NCBI GenBank assembly: GCA_035293845.1
Contig: DATGMB010000246.1
Span: forward strand, 1-19,099
Reading direction: 5' to 3'
DNA: 19,099 bases
From: DATGMB01 sp035293845
GTDB taxonomy: Bacteria; Acidobacteriota; Terriglobia; Bryobacterales; Bryobacteraceae
The translations under genes were made by a program, and so were the position numbers. Shown here piece by piece: positions 1-6,897 of this stretch (positions are counted from its first letter, which is position 1; every line of letters starts with the position of its first letter). Under the pieces are notes generated by a model. It ran no database searches. It saw nothing but the letters and a program-made list of their open reading frames with translations, and was not told where the DNA came from.

Positions 1-466
1 CCGTCAGCAGGTCGTAGCTGTCGTCGAGCCCCCGGTCCTCCAGCTCGCGGATGTAATCCTCCTGCAGAATCCGGCTCACCTTCTTCGTCAGGAAGCTCCG
101 CCCCTGCGCCACCGACCGGATCGCCTCGATCACATCCGACCGCAGCGAATCCTTCAGCAGGTACCCCTTCGCCCCCGCCTTCAGCGACCGCAGCACATAG
201 CTCTCGTCCTGGTGCATGCTCAGGATCACCACCGCCGTCCGCGGATTGCTCGAGAGAATCCGCCGCGTCGCCTCGATACCGTTCATGTTCGGCATCGCGA
301 TGTCCATCACGACCACATCCGGCGACTGCTCCTCCGCCAGCCGGACGCTGTCCCTTCCATCGGCCGCCTCCGCCACCACCGCCATGTCCGGCTGCTTTTC
401 GAGCAAAGCCCGCAACCCGTCCCGCACTACCGTATGATCGTCCGCCAGCAGAATCCGTATCGCCAT
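1..466 (-). CDS. NarL/FixJ-type response regulator, C-terminal part outside window
   Basis: Visible are 155 codons from the ATG at 466 to the window edge. They form a complete receiver domain: acidic pocket D9-D10, phospho-acceptor D55 in a VVVMDIAMP strand, switch S83 (VILSMH) and K105 (GYLLKD). The GAKGYLLKD pattern and the following linker are characteristic of NarL/FixJ regulators, so a LuxR-type helix-turn-helix is expected beyond position 1 but is not seen. The family is about 210-220 residues, so roughly a quarter is missing. The gene begins 22 bp after the stop of the kinase gene, so the two are almost certainly one operon and a cognate pair. No strong Shine-Dalgarno is visible before the ATG; translation may be coupled to the kinase. 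Receiver identity is secure; target genes cannot be inferred. Confidence 0.93.
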   Translation of the reverse strand, partial: MAIRILLADDHTVVRDGLRALLEKQPDMAVVAEAADGRDSVRLAEEQSPDVVVMDIAMPNMNGIEATRRILSSNPRTAVVILSMHQDESYVLRSLKAGAKGYLLKDSLRSDVIEAIRSVAQGRSFLTKKVSRILQEDYIRELEDRGLDDSYDLLT

Positions 467-488
467 GCACTCGCGCCTGCGCGCACCC

Positions 489-1943
489 CTAGCTCCGAGC
501 CTCTAATTCCTGTTTCCTCCGCGGAATCTCCGCGTCCTCTGCGTCTCTGCGGTGAATTGCCGGCGCCGGGGCTTTCCGCTCCCCTGTCAACTCCACCACC
601 GGCAGCTCCGCCCGCACCAGCGTTCCGCGCCCCAAGTGCGAATCGATCTCCAGCCGTCCGCCCAGCCGCCGCACGCGCTCCTCCATGCCCAGCAGCCCGA
701 GCCCGCGCACGAACTTCGTGTCGAATCCCGCGCCGTCGTCCCGGACGGTGCACCGCACGCGATCCGCCTCGCGCCGCAGCTCCACCTCGACGGTCCGCGC
801 GTTGGCGTGCCGCGCGCTGTTGTTCACCGCCTCCTGCACCAGCCGGAAAATGCAGGTCTTGTGCTCATCCGGCAGATCGCCGGCCGCTTCGTCGGCGCGC
901 AGCACCACTTTGAGCCCCGTCCGCTTGGTGGTCTCCCGCGCGTGCCAGTTCAGCGCCGGCACCAGCCCGAAATCGTCCAGCATGCTGGGACGCAGCAGCA
1001 GCGCCAGATCCCGCACTTCGTTGACCGTCTTCGCCGCCAGCCGCCGCACCGCCGCCACGTGCTCCCGCGCCTCGCTGACATCCTCCGCGCATTCGGCGCT
1101 CTCCGCTTCCATCAGGATCGCCGAAAGCGATTGCCCCACTTCGTCGTGCAGCTCCCGAGCCAGCGTCCGCCGCTCGTTCTCCTGCGCCCGCACCAGCTTC
1201 GCGGAAAGCTCCTGCAAATCCGCCCGCGAGCGCGCATTCTCCTCCAGCCGCTGCTCCAGCTCCCGTTCCAGCCGCAGCGTGTGCCCGACTGTCAGCGCCG
1301 CCAGCACCAGCCCGCCGAGCAGCGTGATCGCAAACGTCCCCAGCAGCGTCCGCCGGAACCCGTCCGACGCCGCCGCCAGTTGTTCCTCCGCCCGGCTCAG
1401 CCCGCGCTCGTTCGCCCGCCCGATCCGGTCCGCGATCTGCAGCATCGCGTTCCGCCGCGGCACCAGCTCATCGTAAAAGAACGCTTCCCGCAGCTTGCCG
1501 CGCTGCTCCGGCGTCCACGCCATCATCCGGTCGAGCACCTGCCAGTACCCTTCGATTTCCGACTGCAGCGTCCGGAAGGGCTCCCGCTCCCCCGGCTCGA
1601 GGGACTGCGCGTAAGCGTGCAGCGCCGCGTAGGTCTCTTTTTCGAGCGTCGCCAGCCGGGTCCCCTGCGCCTGCGCCCCGCTCGCATCCGGCGAGAGTAG
1701 ATAATCCCGAACGTAGGTTCCCGAAAGATAGATCTCGGACCGGATCTGGTCGAGCGACGTCATCCGCGCGCTGAACGACTGCCGGATCCGCGCCTCCTCC
1801 TGCCGCACCCGGTCGAGCGAAAGCACCGTCTCCGTCGCCGCCGCCACGATGCACACCAGCAGCCCGCCAAACCCCAGCCACAGCACGAGCCAGGGCGCCC
1901 TTCGCCCGTCGATGGCAAGAAACGATGGCACGCGGATCTCCAC
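489..1943 (-). CDS. Membrane sensor histidine kinase, NarX/DegS-like (HisKA_3)
   Basis: The product autophosphorylates on His and passes the phosphate to the downstream NarL-type regulator. An N-terminal membrane segment (residues ~17-36) and a second (~200-220) bracket an extracytoplasmic helical region of about 160 residues that resembles the four-helix-bundle sensors of chemoreceptors. A short coiled linker (~222-258) follows. The dimerisation/phospho-acceptor box is ELHDEVGQ with H266. The HATPase has an N box with N374-N375 (EAVNNSARHA), a DDGAGF box (402-407) and GLGLLGMEERV (414 onward). The start used is GTG at 1943, which has no Shine-Dalgarno. GTG at 1931, four codons in, has GGAG six bases upstream and is at least as likely. 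The last ~20 residues (HRRDAEDAE and beyond) are not kinase sequence: they are translated from a dispersed DNA repeat. Confidence 0.93.
   Translation of the reverse strand: MEIRVPSFLAIDGRRAPWLVLWLGFGGLLVCIVAAATETVLSLDRVRQEEARIRQSFSARMTSLDQIRSEIYLSGTYVRDYLLSPDASGAQAQGTRLATLEKETYAALHAYAQSLEPGEREPFRTLQSEIEGYWQVLDRMMAWTPEQRGKLREAFFYDELVPRRNAMLQIADRIGRANERGLSRAEEQLAAASDGFRRTLLGTFAITLLGGLVLAALTVGHTLRLERELEQRLEENARSRADLQELSAKLVRAQENERRTLARELHDEVGQSLSAILMEAESAECAEDVSEAREHVAAVRRLAAKTVNEVRDLALLLRPSMLDDFGLVPALNWHARETTKRTGLKVVLRADEAAGDLPDEHKTCIFRLVQEAVNNSARHANARTVEVELRREADRVRCTVRDDGAGFDTKFVRGLGLLGMEERVRRLGGRLEIDSHLGRGTLVRAELPVVELTGERKAPAPAIHRRDAEDAEIPRRKQELEARS
529..556. repeat. Dispersed repeat copy A, inside the kinase 3' end
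   Basis: The plus strand reads CCTCTGCGTCTCTGCGGTGAA, a variant of the same core found at 3299-3383 and 6874-6897 (consensus CCTCGGCGTCTCGGCGGTGAA). On the minus strand it is translated in frame as the kinase tail HRRDAEDAE. I recognise this as a repeat class common between genes in environmental bacterial genomes; that recognition is from memory. Confidence 0.75.
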
Positions 1944-1953
1944 ACTTTAGTGT
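1942..1953. promoter_or_regulatory. Dyad ACACT-TT-AGTGT at the kinase start, possible operator
   Basis: A perfect 5-bp inverted repeat with a 2-bp centre sits directly at the kinase start codon. On the minus strand it contains TACACT (1954-1949), a 4/6 match to a -10 hexamer that would start transcription at about the GTG. A repressor bound here would block initiation. The binding protein is unknown. Confidence 0.4.
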
Positions 1954-1978
1954 AGTCAACCCCCGGAGGCCCACGTAT

Positions 1979-1992
1979 CCTGTCGTGACAGG
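1979..1992. promoter_or_regulatory. Operator-like dyad 1, CCTGTC-GT-GACAGG
   Basis: Six-bp inverted arms are separated by two bases. Flanking T (1978) and A (1993) extend it to TCCTGTC-NN-GACAGGA. The same 16-bp pattern recurs at 2060-2075 with a different centre (CG), which argues for a protein-binding site rather than chance. It lies between the divergent kinase and pal genes. Confidence 0.6.
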
Positions 1993-2027
1993 AGCGGACA
2001 CCGAATCCGCCGCCCTGCCCGCCTCCT

Positions 2028-2055
2028 GACTTCGGACTTCTGACTTCTGACTCCT
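2028..2055. repeat. Heptamer tandem repeat, four units of GACTTCT
   Basis: The units are GACTTCG, GACTTCT, GACTTCT and GACTCCT, a short 7-bp tandem array in the kinase/pal intergenic region. It lies between the two copies of the CCTGTC dyad. Heptanucleotide arrays of this kind can vary in copy number through replication slippage; here it would change the spacing of the two dyads. Confidence 0.8.
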
Positions 2056-2060
2056 TTTCT

Positions 2061-2074
2061 CCTGTCCGGACAGG
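2061..2074. promoter_or_regulatory. Operator-like dyad 2, CCTGTCCGGACAGG
   Basis: A perfect 14-bp palindrome, extended to 16 bp by T (2060) and A (2075). It is the second copy of the TCCTGTC-NN-GACAGGA site, 82 bp centre to centre from the first and 55 bp before the pal start. It is well placed to control pal, with dyad 1 closer to the kinase. Confidence 0.6.
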
Positions 2075-2128
2075 ATTGCCCCCGCACCCGCAATCGCGCT
2101 ACAAAATTCGTGAATGGAGGATTTCCAC

Positions 2129-2722
2129 ATGAAACGTTCCCGCGGCCTGGTTCTCGTAGCTGCCGCTGTCCTCGCCCTCGGCGTAGGATGCGCGAAGAAG
2201 AAGGTCGCCCAACAGCAGCCCCCGGCGCCGGCTCCCGCGGAGACCCCGCGGACACAGACCACTCCCGCGCCTGAGCGTCACGAGGTCGCCAGCACTCCGC
2301 GCCGCGAAGAGCCTGCTCCGCGCTCCAACATGCCGGATGCCGCTACGCGCAAGCGCATCGATGATCTGCTCGCGCGCATCGAAGATGCCTACTTCGATTA
2401 CGACAAGGCGTCGCTGCGCCCCGATGCCATGAACACCCTCAAAGCCGATTCCACCGAACTGCGCGATATTCTGAAGGACTTCCCGGACTACAAAATCACC
2501 ATCGAGGGACTCTGCGACGAGCGCGGCTCCGCCGAGTACAACATGGCCCTCGGCCAGAAGCGCGCCGAAGCCGCCCGCGATTATCTGACCCAGATCGGCA
2601 TCCCTGCCGACCAGTTCAAGCTCGTCAGCTACGGCAAGGAGAAGGCCAACGCGGAGTGCAAGGACGAAAGCTGCTGGCAGAAGGACCGCCACGTCCACTT
2701 CGTCGCGATGGCCAACCAGTAA
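2129..2722 (+). CDS. pal: Peptidoglycan-associated lipoprotein (Pal/OmpA family)
   Basis: Pal is an outer-membrane lipoprotein that binds peptidoglycan from the periplasm, normally as part of the Tol-Pal envelope system. The ATG at 2129 is chosen over the upstream in-frame ATG at 2114 because GGAGG at 2116-2120 lies eight bases before it and the protein then begins with a clean signal peptide, MKRSRG followed by a hydrophobic stretch. The lipobox is LGVGC with lipidated C21. A Pro/Ala/Gln/Thr-rich tether (~22-70) leads to an OmpA-like domain (~85-194) with YFDYDKASLRP, the CDERGSAEYN segment and the ALGQKRAEAARDYL helix. At 197 residues it has normal Pal length. One oddity: the usually conserved His before CDERG is Leu128. 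No tol genes are adjacent. It probably has its own promoter in the dyad-rich region upstream. Confidence 0.93.
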   Translation: MKRSRGLVLVAAAVLALGVGCAKKKVAQQQPPAPAPAETPRTQTTPAPERHEVASTPRREEPAPRSNMPDAATRKRIDDLLARIEDAYFDYDKASLRPDAMNTLKADSTELRDILKDFPDYKITIEGLCDERGSAEYNMALGQKRAEAARDYLTQIGIPADQFKLVSYGKEKANAECKDESCWQKDRHVHFVAMANQ

Positions 2723-2752
2723 ATCTCCGCAAGCTCCTCGGAGGGTGGCGTA

Positions 2753-2810
2753 CCCGAAGACAGCCGCTGGTGCTCTAGCGCTTTTTGGTCAAAGCGCGGC
2801 TGTCTTCGGG
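2753..2810. terminator. Perfect 15-bp hairpin downstream of pal
   Basis: CCCGAAGACAGCCGC (2753-2767) is perfectly complementary to 2796-2810. The 28-base loop contains a competing inner stem, GCGCTTT (2778-2784) with AAAGCGC (2791-2797). It lies 31 bp after the pal stop, so termination is likely, but no T-tract follows the stem. It could instead be an RNA-stabilising or mobile hairpin element. Confidence 0.5.
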
Positions 2811-2889
2811 GAGCTGCTTGTGAGAGGATCCCCCTCCCCAGCGTCAGCGTCGGTAATCCCGCTCGCTGCGCCCTCGCATCCCCGCTTCG

Positions 2890-2895
2890 TATAAT
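2890..2895 (+). promoter_or_regulatory. -10 hexamer TATAAT for the receiver gene
   Basis: A perfect TATAAT ends eight bases before the ATG at 2904. Transcription would begin at about 2902-2904, giving a leaderless or nearly leaderless mRNA. No convincing -35 or Shine-Dalgarno is visible. Confidence 0.5.
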
Positions 2896-2903
2896 GGAAT
2901 TGC

Positions 2904-3290
2904 ATGCAGGAGAGCGCGCGAGCGACCATCCTGGCCGTCGATGACGATCGCGCGGTCCTGGGATTCTTGGAACAGAGCCTGACGGCCGCCGGCTACCGCG
3001 TCGTCACCGCGGCGGGCGGCTGGGAGGCTATTCAGGCTTATGAAGACGCCGGCCCCGTCCAACTCCTGCTGACCGACGTCATCATGCCGGATCTCACGGG
3101 CCCCGTGCTCGCCGAGCGCCTTCGCACCCGTCAGCCCGGCCTGCCCGTAGTCTTCATCTCCGGCTTCCACGACGCGGATCTCGTCCAGCGCTTCGTCACC
3201 GCCCGTGGCTTCACGCTCCTCCCCAAGCCCTTCGCCATGGACGCCCTCCTCCGCGCCGTCCAGGACGCCTTGGCCGCCGTCACACGCTAG
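2904..3290 (+). CDS. Stand-alone CheY-like response regulator receiver
   Basis: A 128-residue single-domain receiver with no output domain. The acidic pocket is D13-D14-D15, the phospho-acceptor D58 in LLLTDVIMP, the switch S86 (VVFISGF) and K108 in LLPKPF. These are the canonical positions, so it should be phosphorylatable. The TDVIMPDLTGPVLAERL stretch resembles receivers of hybrid kinases. Such proteins act by docking to partner proteins or by relaying phosphate. The partner is not identifiable here: the NarL-type pair upstream is on the opposite strand and separated by pal. The start follows a perfect TATAAT by eight bases with no Shine-Dalgarno, suggesting leaderless translation. The gene ends just before a large repeat hairpin. 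Confidence 0.9.
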   Translation: MQESARATILAVDDDRAVLGFLEQSLTAAGYRVVTAAGGWEAIQAYEDAGPVQLLLTDVIMPDLTGPVLAERLRTRQPGLPVVFISGFHDADLVQRFVTARGFTLLPKPFAMDALLRAVQDALAAVTR

Positions 3291-3298
3291 CCCAAATA

Positions 3299-3383
3299 TT
3301 CACCGCCAAGACACAGAGGCGCCGAGAAAAGCCCTGCAAAATATTTTTGTGTTGCCTCGGCGCCTCGGCGTCTCGGCGGTGAA
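3299..3383. repeat. Inverted pair of dispersed repeats between convergent genes
   Basis: The left arm 3299-3326 and right arm 3356-3383 are 28 bases each and complementary at 25 positions, around a 29-base AT-rich loop. Each arm is a copy of the dispersed element also seen at 529-556 and 6874-6897. It fills the gap between the stops of the receiver (3290) and the oxidoreductase (3390), so it could terminate transcription from both sides. Confidence 0.8.
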
Positions 3384-3389
3384 AACTCA

Positions 3390-4433
3390 CTAACCTCGCG
3401 CCGCACCCGTCAGTGCCGCGCCTTCCTTCCACACCTGCACCAGTTGTTTGCCGATGTTCTTTCCCTGCATCATCCCGATGAACGCCGCCGGCGCGTTCTC
3501 CAGGCCCTCGGCCACATCCTCCCGGTACTTGATCTTCTTCTCGCGCAGCCACGTCGCCAACTGCTTCAGCCCTTCCTCGTAGCGGTCGGCAAACTGCATC
3601 ACCAGGAATCCTTCCACCTTCGCCTGTTTCGCGATCAGTTGGCCCATCCACCGCGGACCCATCTCCGGCTGGTCCGCGTTGTACTGCGAAATCTGCCCGC
3701 ACACCGCGATCCGCGCCCGCGTGTTGATGTGCTTGATGACCTCATCGGTGATCGGCCCGCCCACATTATCGAAGTAGATATCGATGCCGTTCGGGCACAA
3801 CTCCTTCAGCTTGGCGCCGTAATCGCGCGTCTCGCGGTAATTGAAGCCGCCGTCGAAACCCAGCTCCTGCGTGATGAACCGGATCTTCTCGTCGCTTCCC
3901 GCGATGCCGATCGCCCGGCAGCGCTTGATCTTCGCGATCTGCCCTACGAGCGACCCCACCGCGCCCGCCGCGCCCGACACCACCACCGTCTCTCCCGGCT
4001 GTGGCCGGCAGATCTCCAGCAGCCCGAAGTACGCCGTCAGCCCCGGCATCCCCAGGACGTACAGCGCGGTCGTGATCGGCGCCAGGCTCGGGTCGATCTT
4101 GCGCAGCGATTTCGCCGGCGCCACCGCGTAATCCTGCCACCCGAGCATTCCTTCGACAATATCCCCGCTCGCGAAGCGCGGATCGTTCGACTCCACCACT
4201 TCGCCCACCACTCCGCCTACCATCACTTCGCCCGGTTGCACGCCCCGGGCGTAGGTCGTCTTCCCCGTCATGCGGCCTCGCATATACGGGTCCACCGAAA
4301 GGTACAGCGACCGCACCAGCGCCTCGCCTGCGCCCGGGTGCGGCATCGGGCTTTCAATCAGGCGGAAGTCCGTTTCCTTCGGCATGCCGTTGGGAACGGC
4401 AGCTAAAACAATCTGTCGATTGGCGGACGGCAT
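3390..4433 (-). CDS. Zinc-independent NADP-dependent oxidoreductase (MDR superfamily, CurA/PTGR-like)
   Basis: The protein reduces activated double bonds of enones or enals with NADPH, like curcumin reductase CurA, plant double-bond reductases and prostaglandin reductases; the actual substrate is unknown. It has 347 residues, close to family length. The N-terminal GroES-like part contains the family pattern YLSVDPYMRGRM (44-55). The Rossmann part has VVVSGAAGAVGS (150-161) for NADP binding and a downstream GIAGSDEK. Structural-zinc cysteines of alcohol dehydrogenases are absent, as expected. The ATG at 4433 is preceded on the minus strand by GAAGG about three bases upstream. There is no signal peptide, so it is cytoplasmic. 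It stands alone, divergent from the GH172 gene across 281 bp. Confidence 0.92.
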   Translation of the reverse strand: MPSANRQIVLAAVPNGMPKETDFRLIESPMPHPGAGEALVRSLYLSVDPYMRGRMTGKTTYARGVQPGEVMVGGVVGEVVESNDPRFASGDIVEGMLGWQDYAVAPAKSLRKIDPSLAPITTALYVLGMPGLTAYFGLLEICRPQPGETVVVSGAAGAVGSLVGQIAKIKRCRAIGIAGSDEKIRFITQELGFDGGFNYRETRDYGAKLKELCPNGIDIYFDNVGGPITDEVIKHINTRARIAVCGQISQYNADQPEMGPRWMGQLIAKQAKVEGFLVMQFADRYEEGLKQLATWLREKKIKYREDVAEGLENAPAAFIGMMQGKNIGKQLVQVWKEGAALTGAARG

Positions 4434-4702
4434 TTGCCTTCAATCTAGCACCGCCGCCGCCGGGCAAAGCAACCGCGATCGTCAGCTAAGTGTCACAAAT
4501 TACGCCCTCTCACGCCTGTGAGTCAATTCCCTCTCCATCCGTGAGTCCCGCCCCCACCGCATGGTGAGGATAGGGACCAATTGGGCTCCGGGTACTCGTT
4601 TCCGCGCCCCGCGCCGCGCGCCTCCGCTTTTCCGCCGGACCCCGCTCCTCCGCGCCCCATGTCTCTGCATCGAAACCAAGTCTCCCCACCCCCTCATCGT
4701 GT

Positions 4703-4708
4703 TAATAC
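4703..4708 (+). promoter_or_regulatory. Possible -10 element (TAATAC) before the GH172 gene
   Basis: An AT-rich TTAATACTT stands out in GC-rich sequence. If it is a -10 element, the start of transcription falls at about the GTG at 4715. The hexamer match is only partial and no -35 was found. Confidence 0.25.
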
Positions 4709-4714
4709 TTGGGC

Positions 4715-6865
4715 GTGCGATACCTTTGCTGGTGGATTGCAGCCGCCGCATTTGCCGCCGGCCCGCCCGTGATCCCCGTCGGCTATGATGCTTTCCGCAT
4801 GTGGGACCGCTGGCCCTACCAGCGCATCGGCGCCCGCGCTTACATGCGAAGCACCTACGACCGCCAGGGCGGCAACGAACGCGCCGACGCCTCGCACTTC
4901 CTGTATCAGCTTGCCGGCGACTTCAACGTCACTTTGGATGTCCAGGGCCCCGGCGTGCTCTACTTCGTCCGCTTCAACCATTGGCACGGCAGTCCGTGGC
5001 ACTGGGAGGTCGATGGCAAGGATCATCTGGTGCAGGAGACCAGCACAGCCGATCCCCTGCATCCGAATCCGGAATCTGTTTTCCAGCCGCCCGAGCTCTT
5101 TCCCAATCCGCTTGCCCTGACGTGGGCCCAGACCAAAGGCGCCGACTTGAGCTGGGTCCCGGTCGCCTTCCAAAACCGCTTCCGCATGGCATACTCGCGC
5201 ACGTTCTACGGCACCGGCTATTACATCTACGACCAGTATGTTCCCGGCGCGCCGCTCTCCGCGCCCATCGCCAGTTGGGACGCACGAACGCCGCCGCCTG
5301 CCGATGTGCTCGATCTGATTCGCAAGGCCGGAACCGATATCGCGCCGCAAGCCGGTGAAGCCGGCGTTCGCGAGCAGTCCGGCTCCGTCGATCTTCCCGC
5401 CGCGGGAACGGCCGTCGTGTGGAACGGACGCGGCGCGCGGATGATCCGTGCGCTCGAGTTCTCCGTCCCCATTGCCTCCGCGCTCGATTTCTCCCGAGCC
5501 CGGCTGCAGATCACATGGGATGGCCGCGCGGAGCCCTCCGTCGATGTGCCGGTGGCGCTCTTCTTCGGCGCCGGCACTCTGTACAATCGCGATCGCCGCG
5601 AGTACCTGGTGAAGTCGCTTCCCATGGTGGTGCGGTACGGCGGGGATCGCGTCTATCTGAGCTGCTACTTCCCCATGCCTTTCTTCCGGTCGGCGGCTGT
5701 CCGACTGGCGGGCGCCGGCGCTGCTGTCCCGGATGTCCGGTGGAGCATCCGGTCGGCTCCGTTTCGCGATCCGCCCGCTCAGGCCGGCTACTTCCACGCG
5801 ACGTATCGCGACCATCCCTCGCCGGAATTCGGCAAGGACCTCGTCTTGCTCGATACCACGAAGACCGAAGGCGGCGGCGAGTGGTCCGGCCAGTTTGTCG
5901 GGACCTCGATCATCTTCTCTCATGACGCGGTGCTCAACACCCTCGAGGGCGATCCGCGTTTCTTCTTCGACGACAGCCGCACCCCACAGGCGCAGGGCAC
6001 CGGAACCGAAGAGTGGGGCGGCGGCGGCGACTATTGGGGAGGCCTGAACATGACGCTGCCGTTTGCCGGCCATCCCACCGGCGCGAAGAGCGCCAGGGAT
6101 GCCATCGCGCCGGAAGACCGCATCGAATCGTCCTATCGCTATCTGCTGGCCGACCTGATGCCGTTCGGCAGGAACGCCCGCATTCAGTTGGAACACGGCG
6201 GCACGAACGAATCGGCGCAGCATTACGAGACGGCGGCGTATTGGTACGGCCTCCCGGCAGCCTCGCTGGTCCGGACCGACGAACTGGCGATCGGCGATCC
6301 GGCGAGCGAGCGGGCCCATAGCTATCTCTCGCCCGATGCCTCCCAACCCTACGAAATTACGTCGCGGTACGAATGGGGACCCGACACCGTGGGCGGCAAA
6401 GAGATTTACCCGGCCGAGACCGACCGCGGCCGTGTCACCAAAACATGGTCGGAGTTCACCCTCGCAATCCGGCCGGAAAATCTCGGTGTGATGCTCCGGC
6501 GCAAGCTGGATTATGCCTATCCGAACCAGCGGGCGGAGGTGTTCGTCGCGGATGCCGGCGCCAAAACACCGGAGTGGAAACCGGCGGGCATCTGGTATCT
6601 GGCCGGCTCGAACACCTGCGTGTTTTCCGCGCCCTCGGGCGAATTGGGCGCGACCCGGCACGTCGTCCAGACCTCGAACCGCCGCTTCCGCGACGATGAG
6701 TTTCTCATTCCTAGCGCCCTGACCGCACGGCGCCGGGCGATTCGCGTGCGGGTCCAGTTCACCCCCGTCGCGATCCCGCTGTTTCCCGGGCATCCGCTCC
6801 CGGAACTCGCCTGGAGCGAAATTCGCTACACGGCCTACAGCTTCGTCATGCCGAAGTTTCCGTAA
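4715..6865 (+). CDS. Secreted DUF2961 / glycoside hydrolase family 172 protein
   Basis: Family members characterised so far act on alpha-D-fructofuranosides and related linkages; the substrate of this one is unknown. Hallmarks seen: the N-terminal STYDRQGGN (about residues 44-52) and VQGPGVLYFVRF; WDGRAEPSVDVPVALFFGAGT (~271-291); YLSCYFPMPFFRSA; then GTGTE (428-432) followed by a Gly-rich DYWGGLNMTLPFAGHP and HYETAAYWYGLP. The Glu of GTGTE matches the conserved acidic site of the family. The start chosen is GTG at 4715, giving the compact signal peptide MRYLCWWIAAAAFAA; TTG at 4709 is the alternative. At 716 residues it is longer than the ~400-residue core and carries a C-terminal beta-rich extension (~520-716). 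It converges on the CE15 esterase gene with 28 bp between stops. Confidence 0.88.
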   Translation: MRYLCWWIAAAAFAAGPPVIPVGYDAFRMWDRWPYQRIGARAYMRSTYDRQGGNERADASHFLYQLAGDFNVTLDVQGPGVLYFVRFNHWHGSPWHWEVDGKDHLVQETSTADPLHPNPESVFQPPELFPNPLALTWAQTKGADLSWVPVAFQNRFRMAYSRTFYGTGYYIYDQYVPGAPLSAPIASWDARTPPPADVLDLIRKAGTDIAPQAGEAGVREQSGSVDLPAAGTAVVWNGRGARMIRALEFSVPIASALDFSRARLQITWDGRAEPSVDVPVALFFGAGTLYNRDRREYLVKSLPMVVRYGGDRVYLSCYFPMPFFRSAAVRLAGAGAAVPDVRWSIRSAPFRDPPAQAGYFHATYRDHPSPEFGKDLVLLDTTKTEGGGEWSGQFVGTSIIFSHDAVLNTLEGDPRFFFDDSRTPQAQGTGTEEWGGGGDYWGGLNMTLPFAGHPTGAKSARDAIAPEDRIESSYRYLLADLMPFGRNARIQLEHGGTNESAQHYETAAYWYGLPAASLVRTDELAIGDPASERAHSYLSPDASQPYEITSRYEWGPDTVGGKEIYPAETDRGRVTKTWSEFTLAIRPENLGVMLRRKLDYAYPNQRAEVFVADAGAKTPEWKPAGIWYLAGSNTCVFSAPSGELGATRHVVQTSNRRFRDDEFLIPSALTARRRAIRVRVQFTPVAIPLFPGHPLPELAWSEIRYTAYSFVMPKFP

Positions 6866-6873
6866 TTCTGCAT

Positions 6874-6897
6874 TTCCTCGGCGTCTCGGCGGTTCAA
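6874..6897. repeat. Dispersed repeat copy C
   Basis: TTCCTCGGCGTCTCGGCGGTTC is a single copy of the element in the hairpin at 3299-3383. It lies between the convergent GH172 and esterase genes and supplies the TGA stop codon (6896-6894) of the esterase. It forms no hairpin of its own here. Confidence 0.75.

Noticed and set aside
4509..4522. Small dyad CTCAC-GCCT-GTGAG in the oxidoreductase/GH172 intergenic region
   Set aside because: Only five-bp arms and a single copy; not distinguishable from chance in this composition.
4561..4788. Short plus-strand open frames in the oxidoreductase/GH172 intergenic region
   Set aside because: Arg/Pro-rich, overlapping each other and the GH172 start, without ribosome-binding sites or recognisable sequence.
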